Source: Bosea sp. NBC_00550 (GTDB lineage Bacteria; Pseudomonadota; Alphaproteobacteria; Rhizobiales; Beijerinckiaceae). Taken from it: DNA of 64,000 nt. Position numbers and translations under genes: made by a program. The stretch is from the NCBI RefSeq assembly GCF_026020075.1, contig NZ_CP102772.1, positions 3,632,501-3,696,500 on the forward strand, given 5' to 3'. Positions 47,245-56,167 of the stretch are shown one piece after another. Every line of letters begins with the position of its first letter. Within the stretch, counting starts at the first letter, position 1. The notes under the pieces are model-generated. The model was not told the DNA's origin, did no database searches, and saw only the letters and a program-made list of their open reading frames with translations.

Positions 47245-50200
47245 TCAGGCAACCAGGATGCCGGCCTTGGCCTCGCCTACGTCCTGCGTGGCATGCGCCC
47301 CCTGCACGCCGTAGTCGCGCTTGGCGGCTTCCGGCGAAACGAGACCGAGCGCGATGTCGCGGGCGATCGCCTCTCGTGAGCGCTCCGAAGCGGCCCCGTA
47401 TCCAGCACCACCGGCGAGCACGAGCTCGACGATCTCATGCGGCTGCTTGACCTGGACCAGCTCGCCGGTGCCGACGTCCTTCAGCACATGGCCCTGCTCG
47501 TCGATGACGCGGCCCGAGGCGCTGCCTCCGGCCTTGCCGCCGAACAGGCCCGGGATCGGGTTGTTGACGCCTTCCGGATAGAGCGAGACCAGCGTCGGCA
47601 GGCCGTCGTCGGAAAGCTTGCGCAAACGCACGCGCTGGCCGAGGCCGCCGCGATGCTGGCCGGCGCCGCCTGAGTCGGTGAGATAGGTCTTCTCGACCAC
47701 CAGCACCGGCACGCGCGATTCGAAGGTCTCGATCGAGGTGTTCGCCGCCGAGGTCGGGTAGAGCAGACCCGACTTGCCGTCGCCATGGGCCGAGCCGCCC
47801 TGGCCGCCGCCGACGAAGAGCATGTCGGAATAGGTGTCGCCGGCCTGGTCGCGGCCATAGACGCTCGCCGCCACCGGCAGGCCGGTGAAGGCCTGGACCT
47901 GCTTCGGCGCTGCCTTGGAGAGCGCGCGGAAGATGTTCGGCGCCAGATACCAGCCGGTGCGGGTGCGCAGGTTCACCGCCAATGGCTTGTCGCAGTTCAG
48001 GATCGAGCCCTTCGGCGCATCGATCGAGAAGGCGCGATAGCAGCCGGCATTGCCGCGCACGCCCGGCGTCAGCATGCATTTCAACGGGTAGGTCGCATGC
48101 GCCATCGTGTAGTTCAGCGTGCAATTCAGCCCGCCCTGCGGCAGCTGCGGCGGCGCGCCCGCGAAGTCGAGATGGATGGTGTCGCCCTTCACCGTCAGCG
48201 CCAGCGGATAGGTCATCGGCGTGCCCAACGGGTTGTTCGAGACCGTGCCGTGATAGGTGCCGTCAGGCAGCGCGCGAATGGCCTCGCGCATCGCCTTCTC
48301 GGAACGGCTCTGCACGACATGGGCGAGCGCCCGCAGATCCTGCATGCCGTAGTCGCCGAGGAAGGACTGCAGACGCTCGGCGCCGATGGCATTGGCCGCG
48401 ACGAAGGAGTCGAGATCGCCGAGCACCTGCTCGGAATTGCGCACGTTCTCGGCCAGCAGGCGCACCAGCGTCTCGTTGATCTTCCCGGCTTCGTAGAGCT
48501 TCATCGGCGGGATCTGGAAGCCTTCCTCGTAGATCTCCCGGGCCCGCAGGGAATCCTTGGTGCCGCCGATGTCGGAGACATGGCCGACCGTGCCCATCAG
48601 CCCGACGACGCGGTCGCCGAGGAAGACCGGCGTCACCACCGCGATGTCGAAGAGATGGCCGGCGCAGAGCCAGGGATCGTTGGTGATCAGCACGTCGCCG
48701 GGCTTCAGCGTCTCGGCCGGATAGCGCTCCAGCAGCGCCTTCACCGCGCGGGGCAGGGTCAGGTTGAACACCGGCATGGCACGGGGCGAATGCGCCAGCG
48801 TCTCGCCCTCGGGATCGAGCAGTTCGCAGGCGAAATCCTGCGCTTCCGAGATCACCAGCGAGAAGGCGGTGCGGCAGACGGTCAGCCACATCTCCTCGAC
48901 GACGTTGATCATCCGGCTCCACATGATCTCCAGCGAGATCGGATCGGCCTCGATCCGGCGCGCGGCTTCGGCCAGCGGCATGTCCTCGGTGATCGAGGTC
49001 TCGACCGCATTGGCCTGACCGACATGGACGATGAGGTTCAGCACATCGTCGATGGCGACGCTGTCGCCCGGTGGCACGATCGTGGTCGCCTCGCGCTCCT
49101 CGATGATTGCCGGGCCCTTGACGGTGTCGCTGGAGCGGAGCGCATAGCGGTCATAGACGGTGGCCTCGCTCCAGCCGCCCTCGAACCAGGCCTTGCGGGT
49201 GCCCTTGACCTTGGCGGCGGCATCGCCGCCGCCGGCCGCGCCGGAGAGCGACAGGGTCGGCACTGGGCCGGCGCAGCGGACGCGGAAGTTGATCGCCTCC
49301 AGCCGGGCGCCCTCATAGACCGAGGTGTAGCGGGCCGAATAGGCCTTGCCGAAGGCGGCGCGGATGGCTTCGAGGCTCGACGCATCGATGGTGCCGGCCG
49401 GCAGCGGCACGGCGATGTCGTGCATCTGGCCGACGAGGCGCATATCGGCGGAGCGCTCGACCGTGACGTCGGCGGGTTTCACCCCGGCCTCGATCAGGTG
49501 CTTGCGGCCTTCCTCCTCGAGCTGGCCGAGCATCGCATTGACGGCGCCGGCGTCGAAACCTTCTGAGAATTCGACCGGCAGCGAGCGCACCATGTCGAAG
49601 GAGAGCGGCGCGGCGAGGAAACCGAGCGCCGAAGCCGCGCCCGAGGCCGGCGGGATGATGACCTGCTTGACGCCGAGCACCCGGGCGACGTCGACGGCAT
49701 GCGCCGGCCCGGCACCGCCGAAGCCGACCATGGCGTAATGGCGCGGGTCCTTGCCCTTCTCGACGAGATGGACGCGGGCTGCCGCGCCCATGCTCTCGAC
49801 CACGACCTTGTGGATGCCCCAGGCCGCTTCCTCAATGGATAGGCCGAGCGGTTCGGCCACGGTCGAGACGGCCTTGCGCGCCGCTTCGAGGTCAAGCGCC
49901 ATGCGCCCGCCCAGGAAGAAGCTCGGATCGTAATAGCCGAGCACGAGATTGGCGTCGGTCACGGTCGGCTTCGCGCCGCCCATGCCGTAGCAGGCCGGGC
50001 CCGGATCGGAGCCGGCCGAGTGAGGGCCGACCTTGAGCAGGCCGACCTCGTCGATCGCGGCGATCGAGCCGCCGCCGGCGCCGATCTCGATCATGTCGAT
50101 GACCGGGGCCTTGATCGGCAGGCCCGAGCCCTTGGCGAAGCGGTTGACGCGGCCGGCCTCCAGCATCGGCGCGATCTTGGCGCGGCCGTCCTCGATCATG

Positions 50201-51093
50201 CAGGCCTTGGCGGTGGTGCCGCCCATGTCGAAGGAGATGACGTCCTTGTGGCCGGCGAGCTCGCCGAACAGCGCCGTGGCGAGGCCGCCGCCGGCCGGGC
50301 CGCTTTCGAGCAGGCGGATCGGGAAGGTGCGCGCCGTCTCGGGCGAGACGAGGCCACCGGCCGAATGCATCAGCCTGAGCGCGCCGGTGAAGGAGCGGGC
50401 CGCAAGCTCGCGCTCCAGCCGCTGGAGGTAGCGGCGCATCAACGGCTGGACATAGGCATTGGCCGCCGTGGTGACGAAGCGCTGGTATTCCCAGATCTCG
50501 GCGACGACCTCGCTCGACAGCGAGACGGTGAGCTCGGGGCAGGTCTCGCGGACGATGCGGCCGGCTTCCTGCTCATGCGCCGGATTGCGGTAGCTGTTGA
50601 GGAAACAGACCGCGATCGCCTCGCAACCGGCAGCGGCGAGTTCGCGGGCTGCCTTGCGGACGGCTTCCGCATCGAGCGCGGTGACGACCTTGCCGTCGCG
50701 GTCGATACGCTCGGCCACTTCGAGGCGCAGTTCGCGCGAGACCAGCGGGTCGGGGAAGGTCAGGAACAGATCATAGATGTCGTAGCGCTGCTCCGTCCCC
50801 ATTTCGAGGATGTCGCGGAAGCCCTTGGTGGTGATCAGCCCGAGCTTCGAGCCCTTGCGCTCGATCACGGCATTGGTGACCAGCGTCGTGCCGTGGACGA
50901 TGTCGCCGACATCGGCGAGCGTGATGCCGGCCATCTCGACGAGTTCGCCGAGGCCGATCAGCGCGGCCTCCGAGGGATCGTGCGGCGTGGTCAGGCGCTT
51001 GTGGAGCCGAACCGAGCGCTCCTGCCCGTCATAGAGGATGAAATCGGTGAAGGTGCCGCCGATGTCGAAGCCGATGCGCCAGCGATTGCTCAT
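47245..51093 (-). CDS. Fused hydantoinase A/B (5-oxoprolinase-like) protein
   Basis: 1282 residues. The N-terminal HyuA part (about 1-690) begins with an ASKHA nucleotide-binding motif, GFDIGGTFTDFILYDG, with IVHGTTLVTNAV, SGPAGGGLAT and SFDMGGTTAKACMIEDG. The HyuB part (about 700-1282) starts near DPISLEIMWSRMINVVEEMW and includes LLITNDPW-like VLITNDPWLCAGHLFDIAVV and TVSNNPLGTP. Single-chain fusion as in 5-oxoprolinases; bacterial relatives more often have two genes. Uses ATP to open a cyclic amide (oxoproline, hydantoin or similar). Overlaps the IclR stop by four bases. Confidence 0.95.
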   Translation of the reverse strand: MSNRWRIGFDIGGTFTDFILYDGQERSVRLHKRLTTPHDPSEAALIGLGELVEMAGITLADVGDIVHGTTLVTNAVIERKGSKLGLITTKGFRDILEMGTEQRYDIYDLFLTFPDPLVSRELRLEVAERIDRDGKVVTALDAEAVRKAARELAAAGCEAIAVCFLNSYRNPAHEQEAGRIVRETCPELTVSLSSEVVAEIWEYQRFVTTAANAYVQPLMRRYLQRLERELAARSFTGALRLMHSAGGLVSPETARTFPIRLLESGPAGGGLATALFGELAGHKDVISFDMGGTTAKACMIEDGRAKIAPMLEAGRVNRFAKGSGLPIKAPVIDMIEIGAGGGSIAAIDEVGLLKVGPHSAGSDPGPACYGMGGAKPTVTDANLVLGYYDPSFFLGGRMALDLEAARKAVSTVAEPLGLSIEEAAWGIHKVVVESMGAAARVHLVEKGKDPRHYAMVGFGGAGPAHAVDVARVLGVKQVIIPPASGAASALGFLAAPLSFDMVRSLPVEFSEGFDAGAVNAMLGQLEEEGRKHLIEAGVKPADVTVERSADMRLVGQMHDIAVPLPAGTIDASSLEAIRAAFGKAYSARYTSVYEGARLEAINFRVRCAGPVPTLSLSGAAGGGDAAAKVKGTRKAWFEGGWSEATVYDRYALRSSDTVKGPAIIEEREATTIVPPGDSVAIDDVLNLIVHVGQANAVETSITEDMPLAEAARRIEADPISLEIMWSRMINVVEEMWLTVCRTAFSLVISEAQDFACELLDPEGETLAHSPRAMPVFNLTLPRAVKALLERYPAETLKPGDVLITNDPWLCAGHLFDIAVVTPVFLGDRVVGLMGTVGHVSDIGGTKDSLRAREIYEEGFQIPPMKLYEAGKINETLVRLLAENVRNSEQVLGDLDSFVAANAIGAERLQSFLGDYGMQDLRALAHVVQSRSEKAMREAIRALPDGTYHGTVSNNPLGTPMTYPLALTVKGDTIHLDFAGAPPQLPQGGLNCTLNYTMAHATYPLKCMLTPGVRGNAGCYRAFSIDAPKGSILNCDKPLAVNLRTRTGWYLAPNIFRALSKAAPKQVQAFTGLPVAASVYGRDQAGDTYSDMLFVGGGQGGSAHGDGKSGLLYPTSAANTSIETFESRVPVLVVEKTYLTDSGGAGQHRGGLGQRVRLRKLSDDGLPTLVSLYPEGVNNPIPGLFGGKAGGSASGRVIDEQGHVLKDVGTGELVQVKQPHEIVELVLAGGAGYGAASERSREAIARDIALGLVSPEAAKRDYGVQGAHATQDVGEAKAGILVA

Positions 51094-51875
51094 GGAGCGG
51101 TCTCCGCGGTTGAGAGATTCAAGGGTGTGAAGCGCTTGTCCTGGGTCAGGGCCGCGATCTCCGCGGCGCCCTCCCCCAGCGAACGGATGATGGCGAGGCG
51201 CTCGGCCGGCTCGACGGTCGCCGCCGGGAAGGAAATGCAGATCGCAACCTCGTCCCCCGTGGCGGGGTCGCCGACCGCGACCGAGATGGCGCGCACTCCG
51301 CGCACGGCCTCGTCATGGGATTCGGCGAAGCCGGCACTCCGAACAATGGCGAGGCGGGCGAGCAGCTCGTCGATGTCCTGCGGCGCGGTCTCGGACGGCG
51401 CGGTGAGGCCGTCTGGATAAAGCGCGCGGACCTCGCCATCCGTGAGCCGCGCGAGGAGGGCACGACCGGTACTGGAAGCGAAGGCGGGGAGACGATCTCC
51501 GATCGCGGTGACGACCCTGAGCGCGTGGCGCCCCGGATGGGCGGTTACCCCGACGATCTCATTGCCGCGCCGGACGCTGATATAGCCGGTATGGCCGATC
51601 TGGTCGGAGATCCGCCCGACGACGATGTCGGCCCGGTCGATCAGCGAGGCGGCGAAGCGGTAGAGATGGCCGACCTGGTTGAGCAGCAGCGACGGCCGGT
51701 AGCGCTTGCTGTCGCCGACGGTCTCCAGAAGTCCCTCGTCGCGCATCGCCCGCAGCAGGCGCGACGCGTTGCTCTTCGGCATGCCCAGAAGCGAAACGAG
51801 GTCGGTCACGGTCACGTCGTGACGCGTGCTGGAGAAGCAACGGAGAACATCCACGGCCGACGACAAGATGGACAT
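51090..51875 (-). CDS. IclR-family transcriptional regulator
   Basis: 261 residues from the ATG at 51875; an earlier in-frame ATG would place the operator inside the gene. The N-terminal winged helix is SILSSAVDVLRCFSS to SNASRLLRAMRDEGLLE (about 1-55); the C-terminal GAF-like effector domain includes STGRALLARL and GFAESHDEAVRGVRAISVAV. It is the first gene of the IclR-HyuAB-OPT-AroM unit. A perfect 9-bp palindrome 16 bp upstream is the expected autoregulatory site. Confidence 0.92.
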   Translation of the reverse strand: MSILSSAVDVLRCFSSTRHDVTVTDLVSLLGMPKSNASRLLRAMRDEGLLETVGDSKRYRPSLLLNQVGHLYRFAASLIDRADIVVGRISDQIGHTGYISVRRGNEIVGVTAHPGRHALRVVTAIGDRLPAFASSTGRALLARLTDGEVRALYPDGLTAPSETAPQDIDELLARLAIVRSAGFAESHDEAVRGVRAISVAVGDPATGDEVAICISFPAATVEPAERLAIIRSLGEGAAEIAALTQDKRFTPLNLSTAETAP

Positions 51876-51890
51876 CGCGGTCACCGATAA

Positions 51891-51909
51891 AGTTCCATTA
51901 AATGGAACT
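51891..51909. promoter_or_regulatory. IclR operator candidate
   Basis: AGTTCCATT and AATGGAACT are perfect inverted arms around a single A (51891-51909), matching the TTCC-ATT/AAT-GGAA style of IclR sites. A weaker related half-site (AAAAGGAAC, 51921-51929) follows. Position 16 bp before the IclR start and 180 bp before the divergent cyclodeaminase-like gene suggests control of both. Confidence 0.75.
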
Positions 51910-52089
51910 TGAGTTGCAATAAAAGGAACAATACGCAGGTTGATGAAGATGTCAATCCTGTGACCGGCTCGGCTGCGTGCCTGCCTGGGGAGCGTCGGCA
52001 TGCCTCGACGCGGGCCGGGCTTGGCTGTATCCCGGCCTCCTCGCCAGTTCGGGCGCCCACGCCTGCCTTGCCGCCACGGAGTTCACCGG

Positions 52090-53065
52090 ATGAGCGACAC
52101 GCTGCTCTACCTTTCGCGCGGCGACATCCGGGCGCTGGCCATTTCGCCCGGCGAGGCGCGCGAGGCTGTTCTGCAGGGCTTTCGCGACCATGCCGCCGGG
52201 CTGAACCGCAGCCTGCCGAAGAACACGCTCACGCTGGGACCGGGCCATGGCTTCCAGGCGATGACGGCGGCGTCCTCCGCTCAGGGGATCGCCGCGATGA
52301 AATGGGCGGCGATGGCCCCGGTCGCCGCCGGTTCGCCGCTTCCGGCCGTCAGCGCGCTGATCTGCGTCAGCGACTATGCGACGGGCCTGCCGCTCGCCGT
52401 GATGGACGGCGACGAGATCACCCTGATCCGCACGGCTGCGATCAGCGCCGCTGCCGCCTCGCGGCTGGCGCCTGGCGCCTGGCGCGCCGCAGACCATCGG
52501 CTTCGTCGGTTGCGGCTTGCAGGCCCACGCCCATCTCGCCGCCTTCCGCGATCTCTATCCGGGCCTGAAGACCGCCCTGATGCTGAGCCGCAGCCGCGCC
52601 TCGGCCGAGCGACTCGCCGAAGCCGCACAGGCCGCCGGAATCTCGGCGCAGGTCCTGGATGATGCCGAGGCGCTGCTGTCGCGCAGCTACATCGTGATCT
52701 CGATGGTGCCGGGTACGGCGCGCATGACGCCCTTCCTCGATGCAAACAGCATGAAGCCGGTGGCCTTCGCTGCGGCCGTCGACACCGGCCGGAGCTGGAA
52801 GCCCGAGGCGTTGCCGGCCTTCGACGTGCTCGCCACCGACAGCCTCGAACAGTCTCATGCGCCCTATGGCGCCGACGGCAACCCCGTCACGACGGTCGCC
52901 TTCCAGCACGATCTGATCGAACTGGCCGCGGCCCCGCATCCGACGGCTTCGAGCGGCCGATCGTTCTTCGCCTTCCGCGGCGCCGCCCTCGCCGATCTCG
53001 CCCTTGCCCATCTCGTCGTCACGAAGGCCCGCGCGCAGGGTTTGGGGACGAAGCTGCCGCGCTGA
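52090..53065 (+). pseudogene. Ornithine cyclodeaminase / mu-crystallin family gene, frameshifted by a heptamer repeat
   Basis: The first part (52090 to about 52480) encodes LLYLSRGDIRALAISPGEAR, a Lys in AAMKWAAMAP, and DEITLIRTAAISAAAASRLA, all family landmarks. The NAD-binding half is in another frame: TIGFVGCGLQAHAHLAAFRD through to the stop at 53063-53065. The break lies in three tandem copies of CTGGCGC (52465-52485). Removing one copy gives the continuous reading RLAPGAPQTIGFVGCGLQ, exactly what the family predicts. In-frame, the enzyme would have about 322 residues and act as a ketimine reductase or ornithine/amino-acid deaminase. Divergent from IclR-HyuAB. Confidence 0.88.
52465..52485. 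repeat. Three tandem copies of heptamer CTGGCGC
   Basis: Copies at 52465-52471, 52472-52478 and 52479-52485. Two copies keep the reading frame and three break it. Confidence 0.9.
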
Positions 53066-53069
53066 GGGA

Positions 53070-53492
53070 CTAGTCTTTCCCGATCAGCTCCAGCGTGCGC
53101 GGATCGCACGCATCGTCGAAGAAACCACGCAGGACCGCGCGATAAGGGTTGTCGCCTTCTGCGCTCGCGGCATCAAAGAGCGTCATCGAGGAACGCAGCT
53201 TCATATCATCAGGCGAACCGAAGATGGCATGGGCGCTTCGCCCTTCATGGGCCAGCACCGCCTCGGTGCAGCGCGCCAGCCTCGCGCCGAGGACCGGATG
53301 CGCCAGGTAGGCCCGCGCCTCGTCGAGCGAAGTCACGCCATAGGTCGGTGACAGGCCCAGCCCGCGCATCTGCGGGAAGAGGAACCAGATCCAATGCGTG
53401 CGCTTGCGGCCATCCTTCAGCTCCGCCAGCGCGGTCTGCCAGACATCCTCCTGCGCATCGAGGAAGCGCTGCAACTGGAACGGATCGCGCAT
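53070..53492 (-). CDS. DUF1810 family protein
   Basis: 140 residues. THWIWFLFPQMRGLGLSPTYG and IFGSPDDMKLRSSMTLF are diagnostic of DUF1810 (YbeK/calpastatin-like in old annotations). Usual length. Function unknown. It converges with the cyclodeaminase-like gene, four bases apart. Confidence 0.93.
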   Translation of the reverse strand: MRDPFQLQRFLDAQEDVWQTALAELKDGRKRTHWIWFLFPQMRGLGLSPTYGVTSLDEARAYLAHPVLGARLARCTEAVLAHEGRSAHAIFGSPDDMKLRSSMTLFDAASAEGDNPYRAVLRGFFDDACDPRTLELIGKD

Positions 53493-53646
53493 CGGCGCAC
53501 TCCCTGGTCGGGTGTCGGCTACGAGCTGGCGCTCATACTCTCCAAACGCGCATGGAGCTTAGGCGTTCGACGGAGCTCTGCGCCCCGCGCTTGTGCCGGC
53601 AGGCGTCCATGCTATTCCCGCCGCACGCTCATCGAGACCCCGCACC

Positions 53647-54684
53647 ATGACTCAGCGCCTGCGCGACTTCGGCATCACCTGCGGCATCATGCAGCCCGGC
53701 CCGCTCAACGCGATCACCGATGTGCCCGACGTGAAGATCGGCCACCGCACCTTGCATGAGGGCGATATCCTCACCGGCTTCACCGCCCTGCTGCCGCATG
53801 ACGGCAACCTCTTCCGCCGCAAGGTCCGCGCTGCGGTCGATGTCATCAACGGCTTCGGCAAGAGCGCCGGGCTGATGCAGCTCGCCGAGCTCGGCCAGAT
53901 CGAAACGCCGCTCCTGCTCTGCAACACGCTGGCGGTCGGCACGGGCTTCGACGCGCTGGTGACACGCGCACTCGCCGCCAATCCCGACATCGGTCGCGAG
54001 ACCGGCACGGTCAATCCGGTCGTGCTCGAATGCAATGACGGCTATCTCTCCGACATCCGCGCCCGCACGCTGACCGAGGCGCACGCCTTCGCCGCGCTCG
54101 ACGCCGCCGCATCGGGCCCCGTCGCGGAAGGTGCGGTCGGCGCCGGCACCGGCATGAGCGCCTTCGGCTTCAAAGGCGGCATCGGCACGGCCTCGCGCCG
54201 CTTTACTCTGGACAGCACCGATCACACGCTCGGCGTGCTGGCGCTGGCGAATTTCGGCAATGCCGGCGACCTCGTCCTGCCCGATGGCCGCCGCCCAGTT
54301 CCGCCGGAGGTGAACCTGCAAGCCGAGCGTGGCTCGGTCATCCTGGTCATTGCGACCGACGTGCCGCTGGAATCACGACAGCTTCAACGAATTGCAAGGC
54401 GCGGTGGCGCCGGCCTCGCCCGGCTCGGCGCCTTCTGGGGCAATGGCAGCGGCGACATCGCCGTCGCCTTCACCACCGCCGATCCGATCGACCACGACCA
54501 GCCGGGCGATCTCGTATCGCTCCGCGCCCTCAACGAGAACCGCATCGACACTCTCTTCCGCGCCGCCACCGAAGCGACCCAGGAAGCCGTGCTCAACGCG
54601 ATGGCGGCCGCACCCGCCACCACCGGGCGGGCCGGGCATTATCGTCCGTCGCTGGGCGACTGGTTGCACGCCAATCCGGCCTGA
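53647..54684 (+). CDS. P1-family (DmpA-type) aminopeptidase
   Basis: 345 residues from the ATG at 53647. The family self-cleaves into two chains at a Gly-Ser bond; here the site is Gly229-Ser230 in ERGSVILVIATDVPL. Supporting motifs are the opening MTQRLRDFGITCGIMQPGPL, NAITDVPDVKIGHRTL and GAGTGMSAFGFKGGIGTASR. Characterised relatives release D- or L-amino acids or beta-peptide residues from peptide amides. No signal peptide: cytoplasmic. Fits the window theme of unusual-peptide breakdown. Confidence 0.93.
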   Translation: MTQRLRDFGITCGIMQPGPLNAITDVPDVKIGHRTLHEGDILTGFTALLPHDGNLFRRKVRAAVDVINGFGKSAGLMQLAELGQIETPLLLCNTLAVGTGFDALVTRALAANPDIGRETGTVNPVVLECNDGYLSDIRARTLTEAHAFAALDAAASGPVAEGAVGAGTGMSAFGFKGGIGTASRRFTLDSTDHTLGVLALANFGNAGDLVLPDGRRPVPPEVNLQAERGSVILVIATDVPLESRQLQRIARRGGAGLARLGAFWGNGSGDIAVAFTTADPIDHDQPGDLVSLRALNENRIDTLFRAATEATQEAVLNAMAAAPATTGRAGHYRPSLGDWLHANPA

Positions 54685-54699
54685 GCCGAAAACCTTCGA

Positions 54700-54797
54700 C
54701 GTCATTCTCGGGCGAGGCGAAGCGCAGACCCGAGAACCTCATGCCGGAAAAGGCGCCTTCTGGTCCTGAGATGCCCGGGTCAAGCCCGGGCATGACG
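54700..54797. repeat. REP-like palindromic repeat, copy C
   Basis: Starts CGTCATTCTCGGG and ends CCCGGGCATGACG. It contains two stems: the (imperfect) TTCTCGGG/CCCGAGAA on the left and ATGCCCGGG-N5-CCCGGGCAT on the right. It lies between the convergent P1 peptidase and M29 genes, 11-15 bp from each stop. Confidence 0.85.
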
Positions 54798-54808
54798 GCT
54801 CGGGAGAC

Positions 54809-56059
54809 TCAGGCCCATTCGCCCTTGCGGAACACCGGCACACGGCGCCCGTCGGCGTGGACGCCGTCGATATCGACCTCGCCCGAGCCGATCATCCAGT
54901 CGATATGGATCAGGCTCTTGTTGCCGCCCTGCGCCGCGATCTGCTCCGGCGTCAGGTTGGCGCCGTCGACGAAGCATTTCGAATAGCACTGGCCGAGCGC
55001 GATGTGGCAGGAGGCGTTCTCGTCGAAGAGCGTGTTGTAGAACAGGATGCCGCTCTTCGAGATCGGCGAGGAATGCGGCACCAGCGCGACTTCGCCGAGC
55101 CGGCGCGAGCCCTCGTCGGTGTCGAGCACCTTGTTCAGCACGGCTTCGCCGCGCGAGGCCTTGGCCTCGACGATCCGTCCGCCCTCGAAGCGCACCTGAA
55201 TCTGGTCGATCAGCGAGCCCTGATAGGAAAGCGGCTTGGTGCTTGAGACATGGCCGTCGACCCGGCGCGCATGCGGCGTGGTGAAGACCTCTTCGGTCGG
55301 GATATTGGGATTGCAGACGACGCCGTTCTTGGCCGGCGAGGCGCCGCCCTGCCAGTCATGCCCGTCCGCGAGACCCACGGTGAGATCGGTGCCGGGCCCG
55401 GTGAAGTGCAGCGAGGCGAAGCGCTGGCCGTTCAGCCAGTCGCGGCGCGTGCGCAGCGCCGCGTTATGGGCCGCCCAGGCCGCAACCGGGTCGGCCTCGT
55501 TGATGCGCGACGCCGCGAAGATCGCTTCGGCCAGCTTGCCGACAGCGACCTCCTCCACATCATCCGGGAACACCTGCTTCGCCCAGGCCGCACTGGGGTA
55601 GGCGAGGATGTTCCAGTTGATGTCGAAGCCCGCGATCTTCTCCAGCGCCGGCTGATAGGCGACTGAATTGGCCTTGCTGGCGCGCCCGACCTTGGCCGGG
55701 TCCTCGTTCGCCAGCAGCATCGGATTGTCGCCGACGACGGCGAGACGGGCCGTATTGGCGGAAAACGCCTTGGCGACGCCCTCATAGAGCCAGCCCGGCG
55801 CCCTGTCGAAGCTCGCATCGGGCGCGAAGCGATAGCGCGCCAGCGTAATCTCCTCGTCCGCGAGCATCGGCGTCACGATGCCGGCGCCGGCCTTGTAGGC
55901 GTGCTCGGCGATGCGCCGGACCAGCGGCAGCGCCGCGACCGGCGCGGTCAGGAAAAGGTCCTGCCCCGGCTGGAGGTTCAAGCCCACGCGGATGGCGACC
56001 TCGGCCAGTTTGTCGAGCTTAGCGGGATCGATGGCTTGCGGGCGCTGATGAGCAGTCAT
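54809..56059 (-). CDS. M29-family metallo-aminopeptidase
   Basis: 416 residues. Strings matching the AmpS/M29 family: DKLAEVAIRVGLNLQPGQDLFL at the N-terminus, RFASLHFTGPGTDLTVGL, NIPTEEVFTTPHARRVDGHV with the metal-binding Glu, GEVALVPHSSPISKSG, and the C-terminal NKSLIHIDWMIGSGEVDIDGV containing His/Asp ligands. Cytoplasmic, two-metal aminopeptidase. Downstream of a GntR gene (109 bp gap) on the same strand, so likely regulated with the divergent C45/SBP operon. Confidence 0.94.
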   Translation of the reverse strand: MTAHQRPQAIDPAKLDKLAEVAIRVGLNLQPGQDLFLTAPVAALPLVRRIAEHAYKAGAGIVTPMLADEEITLARYRFAPDASFDRAPGWLYEGVAKAFSANTARLAVVGDNPMLLANEDPAKVGRASKANSVAYQPALEKIAGFDINWNILAYPSAAWAKQVFPDDVEEVAVGKLAEAIFAASRINEADPVAAWAAHNAALRTRRDWLNGQRFASLHFTGPGTDLTVGLADGHDWQGGASPAKNGVVCNPNIPTEEVFTTPHARRVDGHVSSTKPLSYQGSLIDQIQVRFEGGRIVEAKASRGEAVLNKVLDTDEGSRRLGEVALVPHSSPISKSGILFYNTLFDENASCHIALGQCYSKCFVDGANLTPEQIAAQGGNKSLIHIDWMIGSGEVDIDGVHADGRRVPVFRKGEWA

Positions 56060-56167
56060 GGCATTCGACCTGTCGGATTCGGGATATCAGCCATTGCTCG
56101 CCCAAATCGCCGCCGGGTCAACCGTCCCGGCGGCAGGGCAGCCATCCGGTGATCGGGCGACGCGCTT

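Noticed and set aside
47785..49566. 593-codon open frame antisense to HyuAB
   Set aside because: Antisense shadow of a conserved gene; no ribosome site or domain.
52465..52485. Programmed ribosomal frameshift at the heptamer repeat
   Set aside because: No slippery A/T-rich heptamer or downstream pseudoknot is evident; slipped-strand DNA replication or error explains the sequence better.
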